Positions 53,684-63,162 of a DNA stretch of 64,000 nt are shown here, piece by piece. The stretch is taken from the NCBI RefSeq assembly GCF_012641395.1, contig NZ_JABAIH010000017.1:1-64000 (forward strand), given 5' to 3'. The position numbers were made by a program, and so were the translations under genes. Source of the DNA: Rhizobium sp. P32RR-XVIII. Lineage in GTDB: Bacteria; Pseudomonadota; Alphaproteobacteria; Rhizobiales; Rhizobiaceae. The stretch's first letter is position 1. Each line of letters opens with the position of its first letter. Under the pieces are notes generated by a model. That model searched no databases, was not told where the DNA came from, and saw nothing but the letters and a program-made list of their open reading frames with translations.

Positions 53684-54047
53684 AGTCACGCTTGGCCGCC
53701 TTGGCATTGCGGCGGCTTTGCACCAGAACCTCCAGGACGAAACCGTTCTGATCGACGGCGCGCCAGAGCCAGTGCTTCTTACCGCGGATCGAAACGACGG
53801 CCTCGTCGAGATGCCACTTGTCGCCGGGTCGACCAACTGAGCGGCGGCGGATCTCGCTGGCGAAGGCCCGCCCGAATTTCTCTGCCCAAAGCCGGACCGT
53901 CTGGTGCGAGACAATAATCCCTCGTGCCGCCAGCATGTCCTCGACCATCCGCAAGCTGAGAGGAAAACGGAAATAGAGCCAGACAGCATGGGCGATGATC
54001 TCGGGAGGAAAGCGATGGCGGCGGTAGAGTGGGTCACGGTCTGTCAT
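53684..54047 (-). pseudogene. IS6-family transposase, N-terminal half
   Basis: The remnant begins properly (YRRHRFPPEIIAHAVWLYFRF), shows the first catalytic Asp in KWHLDEAVVSIRGKKHWLWRA and stops being IS6-like after SRRNAKAAKR, where the IS5 end starts. The remaining catalytic Asp and Glu are lost. It faces the glycerate kinase tail. Confidence 0.85.
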
Positions 54048-54096
54048 GGCCCGTCATCTCACATCGAATTCCACATTCCGTTAAGTTGACGATGCC

Positions 54097-54381
54097 AGAG
54101 GCCGCAATACCGAGTTTGCACTTGCTGCGGCTATCGCGCTGGAAAATAGTTCAATCCACGTTCTCTCAGCGGATACCGATGGCATTGACGGGTCAGAGAC
54201 CAATGCCGGCGCCTTTGCGGATGGCGGCACTTCCAAGCACTTGTTGGGAGCTGGCTTTAATGCTCAGACTTTATTGGACGCTAATGACAGCTTCACCGCT
54301 TTTGAGAAGATCGGCGATCTTTTCGAGACAGGTCCGACGGGAACCAACGTAAACGACTTCCGCGCATTGCTAATCGCCTAA
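54097..54381 (+). pseudogene. Glycerate 2-kinase / hydroxypyruvate reductase (MOFRL) C-terminal remnant
   Basis: About 94 residues are left: GRNTEFALAAAIAL, then VLSADTDGIDGSETNAGAFA and the ending DLFETGPTGTNVNDFRALLI. These are the C-terminal MOFRL signatures of GckA/TtuD-type glycerate kinases. The 5' two-thirds are gone, replaced by the IS6 fragment, and there is no start codon. The remnant has no role now but records lost metabolic DNA. Confidence 0.85.
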
Positions 54382-54455
54382 AATATTTACTGCGAGCCTG
54401 GCTCCTTAGGGCGAGTAAAGGCACCGGAACCGCCGGCTCCAAATTGGCCGTAACT

Positions 54456-54898
54456 TTATTGAAAATTCCGCGCTTTGATCTTCAGCGTATTGATATGACG
54501 GGTCAGGCACGAACATGTCGCGCGGGGCGACAACCGGCTCCGGCTTGTCCCGTGGATCCGGCCCGCCACCTCTGGCGAACTCGTCGCCGCGACCGACCGG
54601 CAGCTTGAACTCTTCGTCGCGATCCGCGAGGCCGACAAGGTCGCCTGACAAGTCGAATAGCTGCTGGGCGACAAGATGGACGACCTCCCCTTCCCGCTGG
54701 ATCCGGCTACTGATCGCCATCATCGAAGATCCGAGAACAATCCGCCGGCGCTTTTCGAAGAGTGTCGGCCAGACGACAAGGGTGGCCGGTCCTGTCTCGT
54801 CCTCAACGGTGATGAACATGACACCCTTGGCCGATCCCGGTTTTTGCCGAACCGGGACAAGTCCGGCGAGTGGCGTCGCCTTAATCTGAAGAAGGTAT
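54456..54898 (-). pseudogene. dnaE2: dnaE2 (imuC, error-prone polymerase) C-terminal remnant
   Basis: The open part carries the OB-fold region of DnaE2: GLVPVRQKPGSAKGVMFITV, then DETGPATLVVWPTLFEKRRR and QREGEVVHLVAQQLFDLSGD. Near the end a one-base shift (about 54500) moves the usual tail (HINTLKIKARNFQ, stop at 54456) out of frame. The 5' 85 percent is missing at the IS6 remnant. It converges with the glycerate kinase tail. Confidence 0.85.
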
Positions 54899-54919
54899 AG
54901 TGCGGACAGGTAGCGATCG

Positions 54920-55378
54920 CTATGCGGCAGCCGATGAGGTGATGTCGCGCCAGGCTGTCATGGCAGCGGCACGGCATTCTCGGTGATCGGAGGCGCTCAG
55001 ATGTTTGCGGTGCAGATGGAAGAGGTTGGCGACCGGGCCTTCAATTGAAATGAAACGCTGGCATTGTCGGGTGGATTTGAACCGCATCATGCCCCGTTCT
55101 CGTCGTCGGATGGCCAGATGAGAATTCTCAGCGCGGTTGTTGAGGCCCTTGTGCGAACGATGCTCGACGGATGGGATTAATTCGGCTTTCGCAGCAGAGT
55201 ACGAGCGGAGCTTGTCGGTCACCAGGACGCGCGGCGTGACACCCTGGCCCTTCAGCAACTTGCGCATCAGCCGCAGGGCCGCCGTCTTGTTTCGGCGGCT
55301 TTGCAAGAGGGCATCGAGAACATAACCTTGGGCGTCCACGGCCGCCAGAGCCAATATTTCTTGCCTCTGATGGAAACG
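54920..55378 (-). pseudogene. IS6-family transposase, C-terminal part (different copy)
   Basis: It retains SRRNKTAALRLMRKLLKGQG, the second Asp in VLVTDKLRSYSAAK and the Glu in NNRAENSHLAIRRRER. At 55340-55378 the VVSIRGKKYWLWR stretch is readable only in another frame. The 5' part is replaced by group II intron sequence. The sequence differs from the copy at 53684-54047 (RRNKTAALR against RRNAKAAKR). Confidence 0.8.
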
Positions 55379-55384
55379 ACCAGG

Positions 55385-55700
55385 CGAGTGGCGCAGGGGA
55401 GTTGCACCCCCGCGCTCTCTCAGAACCGGACGTGATACTCTCGCATCATCCGGCTCCCATTGTCCGGCCGTATCCATGAAGCAGTGGCCAATGGGCGAAC
55501 AGCCGAGGTTGGCGCTGCGCGATGCGCAAGAGCCAATGCCGGGATCGCCGCTTGTGCCCACGCAAGGACTTGTACTTTCCCGAAGCCCATCGAGCCAAGT
55601 ATCGTTCGATGCTCCAGAGCGTAGGTTATTGGTTCCAGATGGCGTTTGACCACCATCTGGTGATGGGTTGACCCTGACTGCCGAACCCGTGGCCGCTCCC
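55385..55700 (-). mobile_element. Group II intron 3' end fragment
   Basis: On the minus strand 55456-55419 reads like intron domain V: GAGCCGGATG, a GAGA-containing loop, then CACGTCCGGTTCTGAG. It is followed by a domain VI-like hairpin (GCGCGGGGG pairing with CTCCCCTGCGC, with unpaired A residues) ending near 55385. The upstream part has no complete reverse transcriptase; only a short Ala/Arg-rich tail frame is left. The intron end lies directly on IS6 transposase sequence, a common target. Confidence 0.65.
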
Positions 55701-55759
55701 AAAGCGTATCTGGAAGACTGGTTGGTTCGGTAGCTCGGGCTTCCGATGACCGATAAAGC

Positions 55760-56707
55760 TTACGTGATTTTGCTCAGTGCAATCGCTTGGGTCTGACCCT
55801 GTGCATTGAGGAAGGTGCTCTCGAAAACGAGGGTTTCGTCACGCGCCACCGTGGTCTGTACTGTGGCGGTCTGACTTGCCAGCATCGGGCGAAGGAAGCT
55901 GGCCGACATTGACCCTCCGGACAACCAAGCCATGCCAGCGAGCCTCGTAAGCTCCTCCGAAAGCCAGCAAACGCTCATCAATCCTTGCACGACAACGTCG
56001 GTGAAGCCCATTTCGCGCGCTATTCTGCGATCCGTATGCAGATTGACGAACTCATCGACGAAGCCGGAGAAGATCGCCATCTGGCCTCTGTCAAATGACA
56101 TCGTCCGCAAGGGCAGTCTCCCCTGCCGGGGTGGGTCTTCAGCGATTTTTTCGAGGATCGGCAGACTATCATCCCAAGCGGTAGAGAAGCTCACTCGCTC
56201 GCGAGAATCCGGATCGTCCGGAATTCCCGAACGATTTAGGTCGAACAATTCCGTGTTGATCTGCGACACGTACAGGCGGCCTGACTCGTCCCGTGCTTCA
56301 CTGGCATGACGGAAGTACCCTTTCCCGCGTTTAGTGAATTTCTCCGTGTTCCGGCCGGAGAAGATCAACTCGGTGCCAGCCGGGACAGGAGCATGAAACA
56401 CAAAATCCTCGTGCTGATGGAAGCCGCGGACGCGGCTTCGATCATATTGTGTCTGGTAGAACCACATCAATTCCTTGAGGATCATGGCACTAGGAGCGAT
56501 CCGCCCCGAAAACGCGCTGTGATCGCGGAAATACCACGGGTCCTGGCAGTTCAACGCATAGCAATAGGCGTTGATCGCAGCGTCGTCCGCAGTATAGCGC
56601 ACCGGCGCGGCCTCCTCCGGGACAACGACGTTTTCGAAGATCGGGTCACGAAGATGTTCACCTACCTTCCGTGATTGCAGATCGGGCAAAGCGTTCCAGT
56701 TGTCCAT
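55760..56707 (-). CDS. MaoC-like (hotdog) dehydratase/hydratase family protein
   Basis: The 315-residue protein shows a double-hotdog MaoC-type pattern: WYFRDHSAFSGRIAPSAMIL in the first half, RTMSFDRGQMAIFSGFVDEFVNLHTD and VVQGLMSVCWLSEEL in the second. Such enzymes hydrate or dehydrate CoA-linked acids. Nothing in it fixes the substrate. It is the last gene of the minus-strand sugar operon, 31 nt after the fusion gene, so it may act on a breakdown product. Confidence 0.7.
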   Translation of the reverse strand: MDNWNALPDLQSRKVGEHLRDPIFENVVVPEEAAPVRYTADDAAINAYCYALNCQDPWYFRDHSAFSGRIAPSAMILKELMWFYQTQYDRSRVRGFHQHEDFVFHAPVPAGTELIFSGRNTEKFTKRGKGYFRHASEARDESGRLYVSQINTELFDLNRSGIPDDPDSRERVSFSTAWDDSLPILEKIAEDPPRQGRLPLRTMSFDRGQMAIFSGFVDEFVNLHTDRRIAREMGFTDVVVQGLMSVCWLSEELTRLAGMAWLSGGSMSASFLRPMLASQTATVQTTVARDETLVFESTFLNAQGQTQAIALSKIT

Positions 56708-56738
56708 GACGTGTCCTCAGGTGATATCCAGAAGTCGC

Positions 56739-58781
56739 TTAAGCGGATGCGTCGCCGTCTTTCAGCCAACGGACTTCATCCTGGGTTAACGTGACACCGA
56801 GAGCACCGAGCGAGTCCCGAAGCTCCGTCAGGTTCGCAGGTCCGATGATCGGGAAGATCGGCAGATTTTGTGCGAGCAGATAGGCCAGTGCAATCTGTGC
56901 CGGCGTAACGCCTCCGCGCTTTGCGAGAGCATGGACTCGGTCGCGGCGAGCGAAGTTCAACTCGCTGTACCAACTCTTCACCATGACCGGGTCATCGAAC
57001 TTGTCGCGACCTGCCCGGTCGGTGAAGAAGCCTCGCGCCTGGCTGGACCATGCAAATACCGGAGATTGCGTGCGTTCGAGCCACTTTACGCTAGCCTCAT
57101 CCGACGACGCGATGCAGCCTTCCCACATGGGCGCAACCATCTCCGCGAGACTGAAGTTGTTGGAAAGCAGCTCGAAGCCCTTTTTACCGTTCTTCGCAGC
57201 GTAGGCATTGGCCTCGTCCATCCGCCCGAGGGTCCAGTTAGAACCGCCGAACTTGCGGATACGACCTTCGGCCACCAGTTCGTCTAGCACGTCAACAAAT
57301 TCGCCCACTGGGACGGCCGGATCGTCACGATGCATGAAGTAAAGATCGAGATAGTCGGTCCGTAGCCGGTCAAGCGATTCCACAAGCTGGGGGCGAATGG
57401 CCTGAGGTGTGCAATGTGGCGTGTGTGCACCCTTTCCAATGATGATCACGTCATCGCGGACACCGCGGTTCTCAATCCATTGACCCAACAGTTTGTCGAC
57501 CGAACCCTGGCCATAGACATACGCGGTATCGAACACGGTGCCGCCGGCTTCGAAGAAGGCATCGTAGACCGTCGATGCCAGCGGAAGCGTCTTGAGCGCC
57601 ATACCGCCGATCACAATCCGCGAGGCTGGCTTACTGACATCCAAGCGCTCGTCGAAGATCATCTTGTGATCGGCCGCCTGAGCCAGCACGCGCCCCGAAA
57701 TCGTGGTCTTCGATCCCAGCGTCTCTCCGGGATACGCGAGGCCAACCGCCTGACGCCAAGCATCCAATGCCGTCATGGTGCCGACAGTATCCTCGAGGGT
57801 TGGGACAGGCCACGATACCGAGCCGGACCGGACAGCTTCGACAAAATTATCGGCTTCGATCTCATAAAGCCAATTGTCTGTCTCCACCTTAACGGTCTCG
57901 GCCTCGCCCTGTCTCGATGTGATGTTGATTATCCCGGTGCCGCCGGTTTTGCCCGAGCAGAACCACGGGGACGGCACTTCGATGCGGCCCTTGGTCCCGT
58001 AAATACGCAGTGTATTATCCTGAACAGTCGTGATGCTGGCTGAGACTTGAACCAAGAGGTCCTCCGCAAACCGAAGGACGGCGACCGCACGCTCATCGAC
58101 ACCCGTCGAGCCGAGGTGAGCGAAACCTTGCACCGCAAGAGGCTCCGCGAAGTTCTTCCCGCGAGCCGCACCCGCCAGGAGACGCGCCATCGAAACACCA
58201 TAGCAGCCAACGTCCAGAATAGCGCCGCCGCCGAGCTTCGGATCGAAGTGTCGTTTTTCAACGCCAAAATCAGTGTGGTAGCCATAGGCGGCCTGAATGA
58301 GCGTGATGTCTCCAATTCGGCCGGATTGTACGATTTCCAGAAGCCTTTTTGTTTGCGGATGGCCCCGGTACATGAAGGCCTCCATGACGACCACACCCGC
58401 CTGGTGCGCGGCATCAGCGATAACCATCGCCTCGGCCGCGTTCATTCCGATCGGCTTCTCACAAAGGACATGCTTACCTGCTTCGCAGGCTTTGATTGCC
58501 CACTCCGCGTGCGTCGGATGGGGTGTGGCAATATAAACCGCTTCCACCGTTGGATCGCTCAGGAGAGCCTCGTACCCTTTATGGACGCGAGCCCCATGAA
58601 ACACGTCGCCGGCGTCTGCCGCGGGGTTGCGACTGGCAATCGCCGTCAGTACGCCGCTGTTGGAGCGGGCCACTGCGTCGGCGAACTGTTTGGCAATTGC
58701 GCCCGTCCCCAGAATGCCCCAACCAAGCTTCTTGTTAGCGCCTGCAGCAGACCTTTGTTCATTCGTCGTAGTCATCTTCAT
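56739..58781 (-). CDS. Gfo/Idh/MocA oxidoreductase fused to aldo/keto reductase
   Basis: The 680-residue protein joins two NAD(P)-dependent sugar oxidoreductases. Residues 1-360 are Gfo/Idh/MocA type: Rossmann GWGILGTGAIAKQF at about 20, the EKP motif at 108-110 and GGGAILDVGCYGVSMAR. Residues 385-680 are an aldo/keto reductase with Asp and Tyr in VFDTAYVYGQG, Lys in IIIGKGAH and His in LYFMHRDDP, the four catalytic residues. No stop or frameshift separates them. A fusion suggests consecutive oxidation and reduction of one sugar. It follows the ABC transporter genes. Confidence 0.88.
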   Translation of the reverse strand: MKMTTTNEQRSAAGANKKLGWGILGTGAIAKQFADAVARSNSGVLTAIASRNPAADAGDVFHGARVHKGYEALLSDPTVEAVYIATPHPTHAEWAIKACEAGKHVLCEKPIGMNAAEAMVIADAAHQAGVVVMEAFMYRGHPQTKRLLEIVQSGRIGDITLIQAAYGYHTDFGVEKRHFDPKLGGGAILDVGCYGVSMARLLAGAARGKNFAEPLAVQGFAHLGSTGVDERAVAVLRFAEDLLVQVSASITTVQDNTLRIYGTKGRIEVPSPWFCSGKTGGTGIINITSRQGEAETVKVETDNWLYEIEADNFVEAVRSGSVSWPVPTLEDTVGTMTALDAWRQAVGLAYPGETLGSKTTISGRVLAQAADHKMIFDERLDVSKPASRIVIGGMALKTLPLASTVYDAFFEAGGTVFDTAYVYGQGSVDKLLGQWIENRGVRDDVIIIGKGAHTPHCTPQAIRPQLVESLDRLRTDYLDLYFMHRDDPAVPVGEFVDVLDELVAEGRIRKFGGSNWTLGRMDEANAYAAKNGKKGFELLSNNFSLAEMVAPMWEGCIASSDEASVKWLERTQSPVFAWSSQARGFFTDRAGRDKFDDPVMVKSWYSELNFARRDRVHALAKRGGVTPAQIALAYLLAQNLPIFPIIGPANLTELRDSLGALGVTLTQDEVRWLKDGDASA

Positions 58782-58899
58782 GTCTCCAAAAATCGGTAGG
58801 TAGTCAGTCTTGCGGTCCGAGCCGAGTGGCGGTTATCGTGATCTAGTATTGGCTGTCAGGTTTGCTGATGCGGCGTGCAACGTTTGGTCTCGCTCGTAA

Positions 58900-58925
58900 G
58901 CCGGACCACCGATCAGTGGCCCGGC
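58900..58925. other. Hairpin downstream of the binding-protein gene
   Basis: GCCGGACCAC and GTGGCCCGGC pair around a short loop, with one A-C mismatch. No T-run follows. Such hairpins after substrate-binding-protein genes usually stabilise that part of the mRNA. Confidence 0.5.
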
Positions 58926-58947
58926 CAGTGTTCTTGGGAGGACAAAA

Positions 58948-59964
58948 TTACTTGTCCGGGAGGTTCATCGCCTCCAGACGCGATGGTGCCAGCTTCGCCT
59001 TGTTTGTCGTCGCATCGTAGTAGTCCAGCACGTTGCTCTTATCGATCATGGGTGCTGGGAAGGAGATGTTCTTAGGGATCGGCTTGCTTTCCAGGACGCG
59101 GACGGCCGCCTCGACGCCTTCGACACCGAACGGATGGTACGACATCACCATCGCAAGCTTCTCTTCGTAGATCGCCTTGAGCGTTTCGTTGGCGACGCCG
59201 TCATATCCGACCACGAACATCTCCTTTTCGCGGCCAGCCTCGTGAATGGCCTGAATCGCACCGAGCGCCATGTCTTCAGAGTGGACATAGACGCCGTCCA
59301 CCTTTTCGTTGGCCTGGAGCATGTCCTCCATGCCCTTCAGCGCTTTCGCACGGTCGTAATCAGCCATAACGTGCCCGACGATCTTGATGTCCGGCACCTT
59401 ATCGATAACGTCGTGCCAGCCCTTGCCGCGGTTCTGGTTCACCGTCGAGCCGGGGCTGCCTTCGATCTGCACCACGTTGCCCTTGCCGTTTAGTCTTTTC
59501 ACGAAATACTCGCCTGCGGTTCTGCCCGAATCGAAGGAGTCAACGCTCAACTGCACTGCCCAGTCGACATCTCCCACCAGACCAGAACTCAATACGATGA
59601 CCGGTATGCCTGCCTTATTTGCTTCACGTACCGCTGGCGCGATTGCTTCGGAAAAGTAGGTGCTGATCAGGATCGCATCGACCTGCCGTGTAACGAGGTC
59701 CTCGATATCGCTGATCTGCTTTGCAGGGCGGTTGGCCGCGTCCAAAACCACGGTTTCCAGGCCATACTTCTTGGCCGTGGTCACAACGCCTTCCCGCTGT
59801 TCCCGTATCCACTGGGTCGTTACGAACGACTGCGTGAACCCAATCGTCTTTCCGGCGAGAGATTGTGCGAACGCGGAGCGTCCGATCCAGGGTGCCACGA
59901 GTCCGGCGGCGACTCCGGTCTGCAGGAACGTACGACGGCTCAGTTTACCTTTGTCGAAAGTCAT
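58948..59964 (-). CDS. Sugar ABC transporter substrate-binding protein
   Basis: The periplasmic binding protein of the CUT2 (ribose-type) transporter has 338 residues. It begins with a twin-arginine signal (SRRTFLQTGVAAGLVAPWIG) and the RbsB-like fold follows (GKTIGFTQSFVTTQWIREQREG, FVVGYDGVANETLKAIYEEK). The ligand cannot be told from sequence. It lies 12 nt after the permease gene and ahead of a stabilising hairpin at 58900-58925. Confidence 0.92.
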   Translation of the reverse strand: MTFDKGKLSRRTFLQTGVAAGLVAPWIGRSAFAQSLAGKTIGFTQSFVTTQWIREQREGVVTTAKKYGLETVVLDAANRPAKQISDIEDLVTRQVDAILISTYFSEAIAPAVREANKAGIPVIVLSSGLVGDVDWAVQLSVDSFDSGRTAGEYFVKRLNGKGNVVQIEGSPGSTVNQNRGKGWHDVIDKVPDIKIVGHVMADYDRAKALKGMEDMLQANEKVDGVYVHSEDMALGAIQAIHEAGREKEMFVVGYDGVANETLKAIYEEKLAMVMSYHPFGVEGVEAAVRVLESKPIPKNISFPAPMIDKSNVLDYYDATTNKAKLAPSRLEAMNLPDK

Positions 59965-59976
59965 TGGTTTCCTCCC

Positions 59977-60975
59977 TTAGCGCTTTCGTGTTTCACTGAT
60001 GATTACTGCCGCAATAATAATCAGACCCTTAAGCAGCATTTGCGTATACGGCGAAATACCGAGCAAGTTCAGTATGTTAGACAGGAACGCCAAGATCAAG
60101 ACGCCAACGACAGTCCCTCGGACGGAGCCCTTGCCTCCATCGAAGGTCATGCCGCCGATAAGGCATGCCGCAATGGCGTCCAGTTCATACAGATTGCCCG
60201 CATTCGGATCGCCTACCCCGAGGCGTGCCGTCAGCACGATTCCACTGATGCCCGCGAGAAGGCCGCTGACGCCGTAAACGAGGATCTGGTTCAATTTCGT
60301 GCGAATTCCCGAAAGCCGTGCTGCTTCCTCGTTGGCACCGACTGCATATACCTCGCGTCCGAAGATCGTGCTTCGAAGGACGAAATGTCCGACGACGGCG
60401 CAAAGCAGGAAGACGATGACCGCGACAGGGACGACGCCGACCGACGATGATCCGAGGCTCTGAACAACGTCCGGCATGTTCTCGGCGACGAGCGGGCTTC
60501 CGTCCGAGTAAATGAAGACCAGGCCTCTGACGAAGATCATCATCCCCAATGTGGCAATAAACGGCTGTAGTCGGACTTGGGCGATGAGAAGACCGTTTAC
60601 CACGCCAAGCAGTACCGCAGCCCCAATTGGAGCGATCAGCCAGCCGGCGACCCCATACGGCATCATCCCCGCCATGAGCACGCTCGATATGCCGACCAGA
60701 GAACCCACTGACAGATCGATGCCTCTGTTCAGGATGACGAAAGTCATGCCGATGCTGACGATGCCGACCATGCTGGCACCGCGGAGGACGTTGAAGAAGT
60801 TCGTGACACTCAGGAAGTGGGGCGAGAGGATGCTTCCCACGCCAAGGAGAAGAAATAGCGCGAGGATGTTTGTCAGCGCCACGCTGTGGTGCGTTAGCCA
60901 CGCCTTGATGTCCTTGTGCGGTTGCTGCGTTTCTGCGCCAGCTACGGCAGTGGACGGTCGATTAATGCTTGTCAT
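59977..60975 (-). CDS. Sugar ABC transporter permease (RbsC-like)
   Basis: The 332-residue integral membrane protein has eight to ten segments. The family motif appears as GREVYAVGANEEAARLSGIRT, and NRGIDLSVGSLVGIS is also diagnostic of CUT2 permeases. It overlaps the ATPase gene end by 14 nt and precedes the binding-protein gene. Confidence 0.93.
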   Translation of the reverse strand: MTSINRPSTAVAGAETQQPHKDIKAWLTHHSVALTNILALFLLLGVGSILSPHFLSVTNFFNVLRGASMVGIVSIGMTFVILNRGIDLSVGSLVGISSVLMAGMMPYGVAGWLIAPIGAAVLLGVVNGLLIAQVRLQPFIATLGMMIFVRGLVFIYSDGSPLVAENMPDVVQSLGSSSVGVVPVAVIVFLLCAVVGHFVLRSTIFGREVYAVGANEEAARLSGIRTKLNQILVYGVSGLLAGISGIVLTARLGVGDPNAGNLYELDAIAACLIGGMTFDGGKGSVRGTVVGVLILAFLSNILNLLGISPYTQMLLKGLIIIAAVIISETRKR

Positions 60976-62482
60976 TGTTCAAGCTCCCCCGGCTCGACGG
61001 AACTGCCAGCGCGATAACGGCAGCCTCGGTTGTTTCGGACGCGACGACTTCTCCGCTGATCCGGCCTTCGCACATCACCATCACGCGATCGCTGATGTTG
61101 ATGACCTCGGGCAGTTCCGATGAGATCATCAGGATCGCGCAGCCTTCGTCTGCAAGACGGTGGATGAGGCCGTAGATGTCACGCTTAGCGCCGACATCGA
61201 TGCCGCGGGTGGGCTCGTCGAAGATGATGACCTTGGGCTGCTGCAAGAGCCAACGGGCGATAACGCACTTCTGTTGGTTGCCGCCGCTTAATTGGCCGGC
61301 CGGCTGTTCCACCGAGGTCGCCACGATTTTGAGCTGCTTCACGAATTCCGAAGCGGCTGCGCGTTCAGCAGTGGTGCGAAGCACGCCCACTTTTGAAAAC
61401 TTCCGACGGCCCGCAAGCGTTATGTTATGGGCGACAGACATCGACCGCAGCACGGAATCGTGTCGGTCCTCCGCCAGGTACGCAATGCCGCTCGCCACCG
61501 CATCCGCCGGGCTCGACGGGCGGACCTGCCGTCCCTCTAGCGCGAGATCCCCGGACGTGATGATACTTGCACCGCAGAGGGAGCGCGCTAGCTCCGTCCT
61601 CCCAGCACCAACAAGGCCGGCCAATCCAACAATTTCACCTCGCCGTAGGGTCAGCGAGACGTCCTTGAAGCCCGGGCCGGACAAGTTGGCGGCTTCGAGG
61701 ACAACGTCGCCAGCCTTGCCGTTTCGGCGGGACGGGAAGTGAGAGCCTAACTCGCGACCTACCATGAGCCGTATCAGATCGGCCTTGGTCGTCTCAGCGA
61801 TCGTGTTCGTCGTCACCAGCGAGCCATCGCGAAGGACGGTTACGCGATCGGCGATCTGGAAAATCTCGTCGAGATGGTGGGAAATGTAGATGAAGGCTAC
61901 ATTTCGCTCCTTGAGACGTCGGATGATCGAAAAGAGATTGTCGGTTTCGACCGGTGTCAGGCTTGCTGTCGGCTCGTCCAAGACGATCAGCTTTGCGTTC
62001 TGGCTAATGGCACGTGCCAGCTGAACCAGTTGGCGCTGCGCGATGCTGAGCTTTTCGATCGGTGTCGAAGCATCAAATGAAACACCGACGTCCCTCAGAA
62101 TGGTGTTCACTTTCTCGTGGAGTGAGCCGTAATCTACGACAAAGCCGCCCTTACGTGGCAAACGCCCCATCAGGACATTTTCGGCGATGCTCAGCGGCGG
62201 TGCGACTTTCGGCTCCTGATGCATCATCGCTATTCCGGCATCGATAGCCTTGGAGGGATTGCGTAGATCGCGCTCCTTCCCGTCGATCCAGATTGTCCCC
62301 GATGTCGGTGGGAAATTACCGCTCAAGATATTCATGAGCGTCGACTTCCCGGCCCCGTTTTCGCCGATGAGGGCGTGAACCTCCCCGCTGTCGATATCGA
62401 AATCGATGTTTCGAAGGACCGTCGTAACTCCGAAGATCTTGGTAATCTGTCTTGCGCTAAGCAATTTCGTGTGTTGGAGCAT
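60962..62482 (-). CDS. Sugar ABC transporter ATP-binding protein (RbsA/AraG-like)
   Basis: The 506-residue protein contains two ABC domains. The first has Walker A GENGAGKSTLMNILS, a degenerate signature IEKLSIAQRQLVQLARAI and Walker B LIVLDEPTASL. The second has a degenerate Walker A (GLVGAGRTELARSL) with signature LSGGNQQKCVIARW and VIIFDEPTRGID, as normal for CUT2 importers. It is downstream of dhaL-like and upstream of the permease. Confidence 0.94.
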   Translation of the reverse strand: MLQHTKLLSARQITKIFGVTTVLRNIDFDIDSGEVHALIGENGAGKSTLMNILSGNFPPTSGTIWIDGKERDLRNPSKAIDAGIAMMHQEPKVAPPLSIAENVLMGRLPRKGGFVVDYGSLHEKVNTILRDVGVSFDASTPIEKLSIAQRQLVQLARAISQNAKLIVLDEPTASLTPVETDNLFSIIRRLKERNVAFIYISHHLDEIFQIADRVTVLRDGSLVTTNTIAETTKADLIRLMVGRELGSHFPSRRNGKAGDVVLEAANLSGPGFKDVSLTLRRGEIVGLAGLVGAGRTELARSLCGASIITSGDLALEGRQVRPSSPADAVASGIAYLAEDRHDSVLRSMSVAHNITLAGRRKFSKVGVLRTTAERAAASEFVKQLKIVATSVEQPAGQLSGGNQQKCVIARWLLQQPKVIIFDEPTRGIDVGAKRDIYGLIHRLADEGCAILMISSELPEVINISDRVMVMCEGRISGEVVASETTEAAVIALAVPSSRGSLNNDKH

Positions 62483-62523
62483 GTTTCCTCCTTAGCTCCT
62501 GGTGTGTCTTTCTCCTGTGCCCC

Positions 62524-63162
62524 TCAACCCTGACTGTCGTTGGCGATTGCTTCGATGAGCTTGGCGAGGGCGAGCATGCCCGGGTCGTCGAGCCCGATGG
62601 TGGCGTTAGCGAACATGCGCGCGCGGCCCATGCGGTTTGGTTTCTGGCGAAACTCGTCGAGGGCGGCATGCGCGCCTCTGCGCGCCGCTTCGGCCGCAGA
62701 CTGTTGATCGTTACATTCCGCGATCGCGATCGCGACGGCATGGAGGCCATCGAGAATGGTCTTGTCGCCCAACGACGCTCCGCCTCGTGCCGCCATTTTC
62801 TGCTGGGCTTCGGCCAACAATCCGCCCAGTGCGGACCAGTCGACTTCCTTGTTTTCCTGGGTTGCTTTGCCGACGCTCATCAGCCCCGTCGCCAACAAGG
62901 TTCCGAGGCTGGAACCGGTTGACGATGCAGCTGTTTGGGCAAGCACCAGGCAGGTAGCACCCACTGTTTCGCTCTTGTCGGCATTTGCGCGGTCGGCCAG
63001 CGCCTTGAGAACGCGCGCAAGCATGCTGCCCGTGTCCCCATCCCCGATACGAGCATCTGCTTCGTTTAGAACCGATTTCAGTTCATCCATTGCAACGGAA
63101 GCCTTCAATGCCGTGCTGCGCACGTGGGAACTGGTAAAGCCAGTCATCTGGTCACCTGCCAA
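62524..63162 (-). CDS. dhaL: DhaL-type kinase subunit (ADP/ATP-binding)
   Basis: DhaL binds the nucleotide and phosphorylates the ketose held by DhaK. The 212-residue protein has the Mg-ADP motif ADARIGDGDTGSMLARVL near residue 35 and SSTGSSLGTLLATGLMS, as well as the TILDGLHAVAIAI helix. It overlaps the dhaK-like gene end by 19 nt. In two-gene DhaKL systems without DhaM the phosphate comes directly from ATP. Confidence 0.9.
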   Translation of the reverse strand: MAGDQMTGFTSSHVRSTALKASVAMDELKSVLNEADARIGDGDTGSMLARVLKALADRANADKSETVGATCLVLAQTAASSTGSSLGTLLATGLMSVGKATQENKEVDWSALGGLLAEAQQKMAARGGASLGDKTILDGLHAVAIAIAECNDQQSAAEAARRGAHAALDEFRQKPNRMGRARMFANATIGLDDPGMLALAKLIEAIANDSQG

